Positions 35,114 to 45,500 of a DNA stretch of 64,000 bases are shown here, one piece after another. This DNA comes from Malachius bipustulatus (lineage: Eukaryota; Arthropoda; Insecta; Coleoptera; Melyridae): the NCBI GenBank assembly GCA_910589415.1, contig CAJUUM010000035.1, positions 1 to 64,000 of the forward strand. Direction: 5' to 3'. The notes beneath the pieces are model-generated. The model ran no database searches. It saw only the letters and a list, made by a program, of their open reading frames with translations, and was not told where the DNA came from. The position numbers were made by a program, and so were the translations under genes. Every line of letters starts with the position of its first letter. Position 1 is the first letter of the stretch.

Positions 35114-38100
35114 TTAGGACGCCGTCTCCCTACGAAGGTTGGCGATCCAAATGGCTATTGTTGTGCGGGAAACCGCAGCTCTGAAAATTTCTATGGATGT
35201 CTGTCCGAACCATCTACGTAAGTCCCTCAGCCATGAGTTTTGTCTACGACCGACTGATCGTTTTCCTTCGATCTTTCCTTCTATTATCAGGCGGAGAATC
35301 TCATATCGTCTACCTCTCATGATATGTCCTAGGTACTGCAGCTTTCTTTCCTTGACTGTCGTGAGGAGTTCTTTGTGTTTACCCATTTGCTGCATAACCT
35401 CTATGTTTGTCTTATGTGCCGTCCAAGAAACTCGCAACATTCGCCTGTAGGCGTACATTTCGAACGCATCGATTTTCTTTTCTGTGGTTGTATCAATGGT
35501 CCAGCTTTCACATCCGTATAGAAGGATAGGGAAGATGTAGCAGCGAAGTAATCTGATACGGAGGTCTAGGCTGAGGTCCCGGTTTGCCAGAAGTGTCCTC
35601 ATGTTATTCAGGATTTTCCGTGCTTGCGCAATTCTTGATCTAATTTCGGTCTTTGAGTCGCATTGCTGATTGACGAGTACACCCAGGTATTTTATAGATG
35701 GCACTTGTGTAATGTTCTCTCCATTGATCACTAGAGTAACGGGTCTTGGTGATTTTGAGAACATCATCAGTTTGGTCTTGGATGTATTCATATAAAGCCC
35801 AGAGTTCTCACTATACTCCACAATAAGGTTCACAAGGGATTGAAGTTCTGTTATACTGCTGGCTATCACGACGGTATCATCTGCGTATCGAAGGTTATTT
35901 ATATTGATTCCATTGATCTTTATGCCTGCATTTGAATTTTCAAGAGCTTCAATGAATATCGCTTCAGAGTAGAGATTAAAAAGTAGCGGGGATAGTACAC
36001 ATCCTTGTCTCACGCCTCTTTTTATTGCTATCTCTTCCGATGTGGATCCCTCGATTTTGACTGTTGCTGTTTGGTGCCAATAAAGTTCAGTAATGATCTT
36101 TAGATCTTGAGCATCGATCCCGGTTGATTTTAGGATGTTGATCATTTTTTGATGTGATACACAGTCAAAAGCTTTTTTATAATCAATAAAGCACGCGAAT
36201 ACATCGACATTCATGTCCCTACATCTCTGAGTCAGCACATTCAAAGAGAAAAGAGCTTCTCGGGTACCCGTTCCATTCCTAAAGCCAAATTGCGAGCGAT
36301 CAATTACGGACTCACACTTTTTGTATATTCGGGTATGAATGATCCGCAAGAATATCTTCAAGGCGTGGGACATCAAACTGATCATGCGGTATTCGTCACA
36401 TTGTGATGCCTTGTTCTTCTTTGGCAAAGTAACAAAGGTGGATCTTAGCCAGTCTGTGGGTATTTTTCCGACTCTGTACATTCGGTTAAATACAGTAGTA
36501 ATGAGATCCAGACCAACCCCGTCCTCGGCAGCTGCAAGTTTAAAGGTTTCCGCATGCACGTTGTCAGGACCAACTGCTCTTCTGTTCTTTTGTAATTTAA
36601 CTGCATGTTTGACCTCTTCTTTTGTAATTTCAGGAGCCATTTCGTTGATTTCGTATATATCCGGGGGTGAGTTTGGTCTCATGTCATTAAAAAGATTTTC
36701 GGTATATTCCTTCCACCTTTCTAGTTTCTCATTTACTCCTATAAGAATTTCATTGTTGGAGCCCCTTAATATTCCAATATGACCTCTCTGCTGCCTGCCT
36801 GTAAGCTCTTTGATATTTTTGTGTAAGTTAAAGAGATCGTGCTTCTTCTGAAGTATTTCTATTTCCGTGCATTTGTTCGCCAGCCATGATTCTTTGGCTT
36901 GTCTGCATTTCGCACGAATGAGCCTGTTAACTTCGTCATATTTATCTGTATTCTTGTGTTTATGTTTTCTTCGTTCATTCATAAGTGCGAGGATTTCATC
37001 GGTCAACCACTCCTGTCTTTTGATGTTATTTGCATATCCAATATCGGTCTCCTGGGTCGTAGTTAACGCTTTCTTCAGAGCTTCCCATGAAGACTCAATG
37101 TCTTTATCTGCTTCGCTGCCCATAGACCTTTCAACTTCTTTCAACCTGTTCTCAAGTTTTTGACTGATTTGTGCTCTTTCTGCAAGATTCTCGAGTTTCC
37201 TTACATCAATACGTTTCCGTCGTGGGGCCAGTTTAGATTTAACAAAGCGGCGTATTTTAATGTCCATCACAACTGGGTTGTGGTCGCTGTTGATGTCTGC
37301 TCCAGGGTATGTTTTGACTGATTTAATAAACTTTTTATATTCGTGTCTTATGAGAATGTAATCTATTTGATTTCTTACAATATGTCCGTCTCGATCAGCA
37401 GGTGAACGCCAAGTGTATAAACGTCTTTTGTGGAGCTTGAAAAAAGTGTTGGCAATACTTAGTCGTTGTTCTGAGCAAAACTGCGCAAGTCGATCGCCTC
37501 TTTCATTCCGATCTCCCAGACCATATTTTCCGACATAATCTCCATCATCATTTCCTGATCCGATCTTCGCATTAAAGTCTCCAAGAATCATTGTAATCTC
37601 ACCATTTTTTGTTAATTTCAGGGCTTCTTCGAGTTCGGCGTAAAAGTCTTCAACCATGTCATCCGTTTTATCATTGGTTGGTGCATATGCCTGTATGATA
37701 TTCAGAACACGGTGAGAGGTTTTTAGCTTTAGTATCATGACTCGTTCTCCCAACGGAATGAAATCCACGACAGACTTTTCTAATTCGGACGTGATCATGA
37801 TGGCCACTCCATAACGATGTTCAGGATTATCACCTCCAGAATAATACATGACACCATGTTTGGTTTTTTGTTTTCCTGAGTCGGGCCATCGTACTTCGCT
37901 AAGGCCTAATATTTTGATTTGTAGTCTATTCATCTCTGCATCGACGTTGGTGAGTTTTCCGGCCATGTATAAACTGCGCACATTCCACGTGGCAATTCGT
38001 GTTGTTTTGTTATATATTTGGTGTTTGATTATGTTTGACGGGGGGATTCTTAGCACCCTCTCCCCATCTAAGGGGTGCCCCGGACTGAGGGCCGTGGTTC

Positions 38101-38116
38101 TGTTCGTACTAGTCAT
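35114..38116 (-). CDS. RTE-clade endonuclease/reverse transcriptase
   Basis: This 1000-aa single polyprotein carries out target nicking and target-primed reverse transcription. The AP endonuclease covers about residues 38-290: N45 in ATWNVRS, E74 in SEVRW, GDFN 179-182, NQID 249-252 and NSDHNP 276-281. The reverse transcriptase covers about 500-790: PDNVHAE 517-523, FIDYKKAFD with D645, GVRQGCVLSP 701-710 and YADD 744-747. The C-terminal domain has the ILLYGCESWT and RKLQYLGHIMRG patterns usual for RTE proteins. The start at 38116 is the first ATG in this frame. The frame is open further upstream to a stop near 38208 but has no ATG there. An upstream 60-aa frame overlaps this ATG by 8 bp. No internal stop is present, so the element may encode an active enzyme. 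Confidence 0.94.
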   Translation of the reverse strand: MTSTNRTTALSPGHPLDGERVLRIPPSNIIKHQIYNKTTRIATWNVRSLYMAGKLTNVDAEMNRLQIKILGLSEVRWPDSGKQKTKHGVMYYSGGDNPEHRYGVAIMITSELEKSVVDFIPLGERVMILKLKTSHRVLNIIQAYAPTNDKTDDMVEDFYAELEEALKLTKNGEITMILGDFNAKIGSGNDDGDYVGKYGLGDRNERGDRLAQFCSEQRLSIANTFFKLHKRRLYTWRSPADRDGHIVRNQIDYILIRHEYKKFIKSVKTYPGADINSDHNPVVMDIKIRRFVKSKLAPRRKRIDVRKLENLAERAQISQKLENRLKEVERSMGSEADKDIESSWEALKKALTTTQETDIGYANNIKRQEWLTDEILALMNERRKHKHKNTDKYDEVNRLIRAKCRQAKESWLANKCTEIEILQKKHDLFNLHKNIKELTGRQQRGHIGILRGSNNEILIGVNEKLERWKEYTENLFNDMRPNSPPDIYEINEMAPEITKEEVKHAVKLQKNRRAVGPDNVHAETFKLAAAEDGVGLDLITTVFNRMYRVGKIPTDWLRSTFVTLPKKNKASQCDEYRMISLMSHALKIFLRIIHTRIYKKCESVIDRSQFGFRNGTGTREALFSLNVLTQRCRDMNVDVFACFIDYKKAFDCVSHQKMINILKSTGIDAQDLKIITELYWHQTATVKIEGSTSEEIAIKRGVRQGCVLSPLLFNLYSEAIFIEALENSNAGIKINGININNLRYADDTVVIASSITELQSLVNLIVEYSENSGLYMNTSKTKLMMFSKSPRPVTLVINGENITQVPSIKYLGVLVNQQCDSKTEIRSRIAQARKILNNMRTLLANRDLSLDLRIRLLRCYIFPILLYGCESWTIDTTTEKKIDAFEMYAYRRMLRVSWTAHKTNIEVMQQMGKHKELLTTVKERKLQYLGHIMRGRRYEILRLIIEGKIEGKRSVGRRQNSWLRDLRRWFGQTSIEIFRAAVSRTTIAIWIANLRRETAS

Positions 38117-38291
38117 TTGGATGGTTTGGAAGTAATATAGTGCAGTAGGAGTTCCGTTTCCTTTCTGTACCGCAGTGCGAAAACCGGTGAGGCTGTTTCA
38201 GCTGCGCTTTTCGCGTCCAAGTTACACACCGTTTTGAGAAGTTTATCTTCCTACGCCATGTTTTGGTACTGATGAAACTGCTGCCTTTCAT
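38109..38291 (-). CDS. Short basic upstream ORF of the RTE element (possible ORF1)
   Basis: This 60-aa frame begins with MKGSS just downstream of the candidate ribozyme and ends in TAG within ATGACTAG, overlapping the start of the main ORF by 8 bp in another frame. It is rich in Lys and Arg (about 12 of 60) and has no recognisable domain. Some RTE elements carry a very short ORF1 overlapping ORF2, so coding is plausible. It may equally be leader sequence. Only conservation among copies can decide. Confidence 0.35.
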   Translation of the reverse strand: MKGSSFISTKTWRRKINFSKRCVTWTRKAQLKQPHRFSHCGTERKRNSYCTILLPNHPND

Positions 38292-38295
38292 CAGG

Positions 38296-38408
38296 TGCTA
38301 GTTTTGGTCCACCCCGAGTATTTCATTTCCTCGGTACCACCTATATCTAGGAGGCGTTCCCCTATCCGCCACCTGGGGAGGCGTCCGATGGAGGACTAGC
38401 AACCTCAC
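38296..38408 (-). ncRNA. Candidate HDV-like self-cleaving ribozyme in the RTE leader
   Basis: Read on the minus strand from 38408, the leader can fold in HDV ribozyme order. P1 is GTGAGGT (38408-38402) with GCCTCCC after the P3 hairpin (one mismatch, one G-U). P2 is TGCTAGT (38401-38395) with ACTAGCA (38302-38296), 7 bp perfect. P3 is GTCC-TCCATC-GGAC, sharing its first two bases with the end of P2. J1.1/4 begins CAGG after the P1 3' strand. A P4-like arm has CCGAG pairing with CTCGG. J4/2 reads CAAA directly before the P2 3' strand, which fits the active-site C with CNRA pattern. HDV-like ribozymes at the 5' ends of RTE and R2 elements are established. This particular fold is my hand model and the P1 mismatch is a weakness. 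Confidence 0.4.
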
Positions 38409-38426
38409 ACGGATTACTTTTAAATA
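38409..38426 (-). other. Target-derived filler at the RTE 5' junction
   Basis: Between the target duplication and the candidate ribozyme start lie 18 bp. On the plus strand they contain ATTACTTTTA, identical to the segment following the T-run in many satellite monomers. This looks like template jumping onto satellite DNA during integration. It could instead be true element sequence. Confidence 0.4.
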
Positions 38427-38436
38427 CATTTTTATT
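38427..38436. repeat. RTE target-site duplication, right copy
   Basis: CATTTTTATT is followed by ACTTTCTTGCAATCC, the expected continuation of the interrupted monomer. Confidence 0.9.
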
Positions 38437-41400
38437 ACTTTCTTGCAATCCTGGAATCCACACGCCAACTGCGCTAGCGACACGCACTTCGGCTGCGTTA
38501 GCGGCCCACCAATGACCGTTAGCGGTCCACCAATGGCCGCTAGCGTCGCGATTTCCGTTCATTTTTATTACTTTTATGCAATCCTGGAATCCACACGCCA
38601 ACTGCGCTAGCGACACGCACTTGGGCTGCGTTAGCGGCCCACCAATGACCGTTAGCGGCCCACCAATGGCCGCTAGCGTCGCGAACTCTGTTCATTTTTA
38701 TTACTTTCTTGCAATCCTGGAATCCACACGCCAACTGCGCTAGCGAAACGCACTCGGGCTGCGTTAGCTGCCCACCAATGACTGTTAGCGGCTCACCAAT
38801 GGCCGCTAGCGTCGCGATCTCCGTTCATTTTTATTACTTTCTTGCAATCCTGGAATCCACACGCCAACTGCGCTAGCGATACGCACTTGGGCTGCGTTAG
38901 CGGCCCACCAATAACCGTTAGCGGCCCACCAATGGCCGCTAACGTCGCGATCTCCGTTCATTTTTATTACTTTTATGCAATCCTGGAATCCACACGCCAA
39001 CTGCGCTAGCGACACGCACTTGGACTGCGTTAGCGGCCCATCAATGACCGTTAGCGGCCCACCAATAGCCGTTAGCGTCGCGATCTCCGTTCATTTTTAT
39101 TACTTACTTGCAATCCTGGAATCCACACGCCAACTGCGCTAGCGACACTCACTTAGCTGCGTTAGCGGCCCACCAATGACCGTTAGCGGCCCACCAATGG
39201 CCGCTAGCGTTCATTTTTCGTTAGCGGGCAGCCAAAGTGGGTCATTTTTCGTTAGCGGCCCACCAATGGCGTTCATTTTTCGTTAGCGGCCCACCAATGA
39301 CCGTTAGCGTCCCACCAATGGCCGCTAGCGTCGCGATCTCCGTTCATTCTTATTACTTTTATGCAATCCTGGAATCCACACGCCAACTACGCTAGCCACA
39401 CGCACTTGGACTGCGTTAGCGGCCCACCAATGACCGTTAGCGGCCCACCAATAGCCGTTAGCGTCGCGATCTCCGTTCATTTTTATTACTTTCTTGCAAT
39501 CCTGGAATCCACACGCCAACTGCGCTAGCGACACTCACTTTGCTGCGTTAGCGGCCCACCAATGACCGTTAGCGGCCCACCAATGGCCGCTAGCGTTCAT
39601 TTTTCGTTAGCGGGCAGCCAAAGTGGGTCATTTTTCGTTAGCGGCCCACCAATGGCGTTCATTTTTCGTTAGCGGCCCACCAATGACCGTTAGCGGCCCA
39701 CCAATGGCCGCTAGCGTCGCGATCTCCGTTCATTCTTATTACTTTCTTGCAATCCTGGAATCCACACGCCAACTGCGCTAGCGACACGCACTTCGGCTGC
39801 GTTAGCGGCCCACCAATGACCGTTAGCGGTCCACCAATGGCCGCTAGCGTCGCGATCTCCGTTCATTTTTATTACTTTCTTGCAATCCTGGAATCCACAC
39901 GCCAACTGCGCTAGCGACACTCACTTTGCTGCGTTAGCGGCCCACCAATGACCGCTAACGTCGCGATCTCCGTTCATTTTTATTACTTTTATGCAATCCT
40001 GGAATCCACACGCCAACTGCGCTAGCGACACGCACTTGAGCTGCGTTAGCGGCCCACCAATGACCGTTAGCGGCCCACCAATGACCGCTAGCGTCGCGAT
40101 CTCCGTTCATTTTTATTACTTTCTTGCAATCCTGGAATCCACACGCCAACTGCGCTAGCGACACTCACTTTGCTGCGTTAGCGGCCCACCAATGTCCGTT
40201 AGCGGTCCTCCAATGGCCGCTAGCGTTTATTTTTCGTTAGCGGGCAGCCAAAGTGGGTCATTTTTCGTTAGCGGCCCACGAATGGCGTTCATTTTTCCGC
40301 TCCAATAGCCGCTAGCGTCACGATCTCCGTTCACTCTTATTACTTTTATTCAATCCTGGAATCCACACGCCAACTACGCTAGCGACACGCACTTGGGCTG
40401 CGTTAGCGGCCCACCAATGACCGTTAGCGGCTCACCAATGGCCGCTAGCGTCGCGATCTCCGTTCATTTTTATTACTTTCTTGCAATCCTGGAATCCACA
40501 CGACAACTGCGCTAGTGACACGCACTTCGGCTGCGTTAGCGGCCCACCAATGACCGTTAGCGGTCCACTAATGGCCGCTAGCGTCGCGATCTCCGTTCAT
40601 TTTTATTACTTTTATGCAATCCTGGAATCCACACGCCGACTGCGCTAGCGACACGCACTTGGGCTGCGTTAGCGAACCACCAATGACCGTTAGCGGCCCA
40701 CCAATGACCGCTAGCGTCGCGATCTCCGTTCATTTTTATTACTTTTATGCAACCCTGGAATCCACACGCCAACTGCGCTAGCGAAACGCACTTGGGCTGC
40801 GTTAGCGGCCCACCAATGACCGTTAGCGGCCCACCAATGGCCGCTAGCGTCGCGAACTCCGTTCATTTTTATTACTTTTATGCAATCCTGGAATCCACAC
40901 GCCAACTGCGCTAGCGACACTCACTTTGCTGAGTTAGCGGCCCACCAATGACCGTTAGCGGCTCACCAATGGCCACTAGCTTTCATTTTTCGTTAGCGGG
41001 CAGCAAAAGTGCGCGATTTTTCGTTAGCGGTCCACCAATGGCGTTCATTTTTCGTTAGCGGCCCACCAATGACCGTTAGCGGCCCACCAATAGCCGCTAG
41101 CGTCATGATCTCCGTTCACTCTTATTACTTTTATGCAATCCTGGAATCCACACGCCAACTACGCTAGCGACACGCCTTTGGGCTGCGTTAGCGGCCCACC
41201 AATGACCGTAAGCGGCCCACCAATGGCCGCTAGCGTCGCGATCTCCGCTCATTTTTATTACTTTCTTGCAATCCTGGAATCCACACGCCAACTGCGCTAG
41301 CGACACGCACTTCGGCTGCGTTAGCGGCCCACCAATGACCGTTAGCGGTCCACCAATGGCCGCTAGCGTCGCGATTTCCGTTCATTTTTATTACTTTTAT

Positions 41401-42533
41401 GCAATCCTGGAATCCACACGCCAACTGCGCTAGCGACACGCACTTGGGCTGCGTTAGCGGCCCACCAATGACCGTTAGCGGCCCACCAATGGCCGCTAGC
41501 GTCGCGAACTCTGTTCATTTTTATTACTTTCTTGCAATCCTGGAATCCACACGCCAACTGCGCTAGCGAAACGCACTCGGGCTGCGTTAGCTGCCCACCA
41601 ATGACTGTTAGCGGCTCACCAATGGCCGCTAGCGTCGCGATCTCCGTTCATTTTTATTACTTTCTTGCAATCCTGGAATCCACACGCCAACTGCGCTAGC
41701 GATACGCACTTGGGCTGCGTTAGCGGCCCACCAATAACCGTAAGCGGCCCACCAATGGCCGCTAACGTCGCGATCTCCGTTCATTTTTATTACTTTTATG
41801 CAATCCTGGAATCCACACGCCAACTGCGCTAGCGACACGCACTTGGACTGCGTTAGCGGCCCATCAATGACCGTTAGCGGCCCACCAATAGCCGTTAGCG
41901 TCGCGATCTCCGTTCATTTTTATTACTTACTTGCAATCCTGGAATCCACACGCCAACTGCGCTAGCGACACTCACTTAGCTGCGTTAGCGGCCCACCAAT
42001 GACCGTTAGCGGCCCACCAATGGCCGCTAGCGTTCATTTTTCGTTAGCGGGCAGCCAAAGTGGGTCATTTTTCGTTAGCGGCCCACCAATGGCGTTCATT
42101 TTTCGTTAGCGGCCCACCAATGACCGTTAGCGTCCCACCAATGGCCGCTAGCGTCGCGATCTCCGTTCATTTTTATTACTTTTATGCAATCCTGGAATCC
42201 ACACGCCAACTACGCTAGCGACACGCACTTGGACTGCGTTAGCGGCCCATCAATGACCGTTAGCGGCCCACCAATAGCCGTTAGCGTCGCGATCTCCGTT
42301 CATTTTTATTACTTTCTTGCAATCCTGGAATCCACACGCCAACTGCGCTAGCGACACTCACTTTGCTGCGTTAGCGGCCCACCAATGACCGTTAGCGGCC
42401 CACCAATGGCCGCTAGCGTTCATTTTTCGTTAGCGGGCAGCCAAAGTGGGTCATTTTTCGTTAGCGGCCCACCAATGGCGTTCATTTTTCGTTAGCGGCC
42501 CACCAATGACCGTTAGCGGCCCACCAATGGCCG

Positions 42534-45500
42534 CTAGCGTCGCGATCTCCGTTCATTCTTATTACTTTTATGCAATCCTGGAATCCACACGCCAACTACG
42601 CTAGCGACACGCACCTGGGCTGCGTTAGCGGCCCACCAATGACAGTTAGCGGCCCACCAATGGCCGCCAGCGTTCATTTTTATTACTTTTATGCAATCCT
42701 GGAATCCACACGCCAACTGCGCTAGCGACACGCACTTGGACTGCGTTAGCGGCCCATCAATGACCGTTAGCGGCCCACCAATAGCCGTTAGCGTCGCGAT
42801 CTCCGTTCATTTTTATTACTTTCTTGCAATCCCGGAATCCACACGCCAACTGCGCTAGCGACACTCACTTTGCTGCGTTAGCGGCCCACCAATGACCGTT
42901 AGCGGCCCACCAATGGCCGCTAGCGTTCATTTTTCGTTAGCGGGCAGCCAAAGTGGGTCATTTTTCGTTAGCGGCCCACCAATGGCGTTCATTTTTCGTT
43001 AGCGGCCCACCAATGACCGTTAGCGGCCCACCAATGGCCGCTAGCGTCGCGATATCCGTTCATTCTTATTACTTTTATGCAATCCTGGAATCCACACGCC
43101 AACTGCGCTAGCGACACGCACCTGGGCTGCGTTAGCGGCCCACCAATGACCGTTAGCGGCCCACCAATGACCGTTAGCGGCCCACCAATGGCCGCTAGCG
43201 TCGCGATCTCCGTTCATTTTTAATAATTTGTTGCAATCCTGGAATCCACACGCCAACTGCGCTAGCGACACTCACTTTGCTGAGTTAGCGGCCCACCAAT
43301 GACCGTTAGCGGCCCACCAATGGCCACTAGCTTTCATTTTTCGTTAGCGGGCAGCAAAAGTGCGCCATTTTTCGTTAGCGGTCCACCAATGGCGATCATT
43401 TTTCGTTAGCGGCCCACCAATGACCGTTAGCGGCCCACCAATAGCCGCTAGCGTCATGATCTCCGTTCACTCTTATTACTTTTATGCAATCCTGGAATCC
43501 ACACGCCAACTACGCTAGCGACACGCACTTGGGCTGCGTTAGCGGCCCACCAATGACCGTTAGCGGCCCACCAATGGCCGCTAGCGTCGCGATCTCCGCT
43601 CATTTTTATTACTTTCTTGCAATCCTGGAATCCACACGCCAACTGCGCTAGCGACACGCACTTCGGCTGCGTTAGCGGCCCACCAATGACCGTTAGCGGT
43701 CCACCAATGGCCGCTAGCGTCGCGATCTCCGTTCATTTTTATTACTTTCTCGCAATCCTGGAATCCACACGCCAACTGCGCTAGCGACACTCACTTTGCT
43801 GCGTTAGCGGCCCACCAATGACCGCTAACGTCGCGATCTCCGTTCATTTTTATTACTTTTATGCAATCCTGGAATCCACACGCCAACTGCGCTAGCGAAA
43901 CGCACTCGGGCTGCGTTAGCTGCCCACCAATGACTGTTAGCGGCTCACCAATGGCCGCTAGCGTCGCGATCTCCGTTCATTTTTATTACTTTCTTGCAAT
44001 CCTGGAATCCACACGCCAACTGCGCTAGCGATACGCACTTGGGCTGCGTTAGCGGCCCACCAATAACCGTTAGCGGCCCACCAATGGCCGCTAACGTCGC
44101 GATCTCCGTTCATTTTTATTACTTTTATGCAATCCTGGAATCCACACGCCAACTGCGCTAGCGACACGCACTTGGACTGCGTTAGCGGCCCATCAATGAC
44201 CGTTAGCGGCCCACCAATAGCCGTTAGCGTCGCGATCTCCGTTCATTTTTATTACTTACTTGCAATCCTGGAATCCACACGCCAACTGCGCTAGCGACAC
44301 TCACTTAGCTGCGTTAGCGGCCCACCAATGACCGTTAGCGGCCCACCAATGGCCGCTAGCGTTCATTTTTCGTTAGCGGGCAGCCAAAGTGGGTCATTTT
44401 TCGTTAGCGGCCCACCAATGGCGTTCATTTTTCGTTAGCGGCCCACCAATGACCGTTAGCGTCCCACCAATGGCCGCTAGCGTCGCGATCTCCGTTCATT
44501 CTTATTACTTTTATGCAATCCTGGAATCCACACGCCAACTACGCTAGCGACACGCACTTGGACTGCGTTAGCGGCCCATCAATGACCGTTAGCGGCCCAC
44601 CAATAGCCGTTAGCGTCGCGATCTCCGTTCATTTTTATTACTTTCTTGCAATCCTGGAATCCACACGCCAACTGCGCTAGCGACACTCACTTTGCTGCGT
44701 TAGCGGCCCACCAATGACCGTTAGCGGCCCACCAATGGCCGCTAGCGTTCATTTTTCGTTAGCGGGCAGCCAAAGTGGGTCATTTTTCGTTAGCGGCCCA
44801 CCAATGGCGTTCATTTTTCGTTAGCGGCCCACCAATGACCGTTAGCGGCCCACCAATGGCCGCTAGCGTCGCGATCTCCGTTCATTCTTATTACTTTCTT
44901 GCAATCCTGGAATCCACACGCCAACTGCGCTAGCGACACGCACTTCGGCTGCGTTAGCGGCCCACCAATGACCGTTAGCGGTCCACCAATGGCCGCTAGC
45001 GTCGCGATCTCCGTTCATTTTTATTACTTTCTTGCAATCCTGGAATCCACACGCCAACTGCGCTAGCGACACTCACTTTGCTGCGTTAGCGGCCCACCAA
45101 TGACCGCTAACGTCGCGATCTCCGTTCATTTTTATTACTTTTATGCAATCCTGGAATCCACACGCCAACTGCGCTAGCGACACGCACTTGAGCTGCGTTA
45201 GCGGCCCACCAATGACCGTTAGCGGCCCACCAATGACCGCTAGCGTCGCGATCTCCGTTCATTTTTATTACTTTCTTGCAATCCTGGAATCCACACGCCA
45301 ACTGCGCTAGCGACACTCACTTTGCTGCGTTAGCGGCCCACCAATGTCCGTTAGCGGTCCTCCAATGGCCGCTAGCGTTTATTTTTCGTTAGCGGGCAGC
45401 CAAAGTGGGTCATTTTTCGTAAGCGGCCCACCAATGGCGTTCATTTTTCGTTAGCGGCCCACCAATGACCGTTAGCGGCCCACCAATAGCCGCTAGCGTC

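Larger units (their letters stand above)
35107..38426 (-). mobile_element. RTE-clade non-LTR retrotransposon, full length
   Basis: This 3.3 kb minus-strand LINE has the compact layout of the RTE clade: a GC-rich leader, one approximately 1000-aa endonuclease/reverse transcriptase ORF, almost no 3' UTR (the TAA stop abuts a GAAGAAG tail) and a 10-bp target duplication, CATTTTTATT. The protein resembles the BovB-type family often mislabelled craniofacial development protein 2 in databases (from memory of the family, not searched). The ORF is intact. Equivalent satellite sites near 41,250 and 47,430 are empty, so this insertion is younger than the block duplication around it. Confidence 0.94.
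31485..42533. repeat. Large higher-order repeat copy interrupted by an RTE LINE
   Basis: The interval between diagnostic monomers at 31485 and 42534 is 11,049 bp. It would be 7719 bp without the RTE element and one target-site copy (3330 bp). Internally, 33165-34000 recurs at 34165 with a 1000-bp period. Confidence 0.7.

Noticed and set aside
38298..38616. Open frames that join satellite peptide to the RTE leader
   Set aside because: They cross the insertion junction by chance. The satellite part is non-coding, and the remainder is the structured 5' leader of the element.
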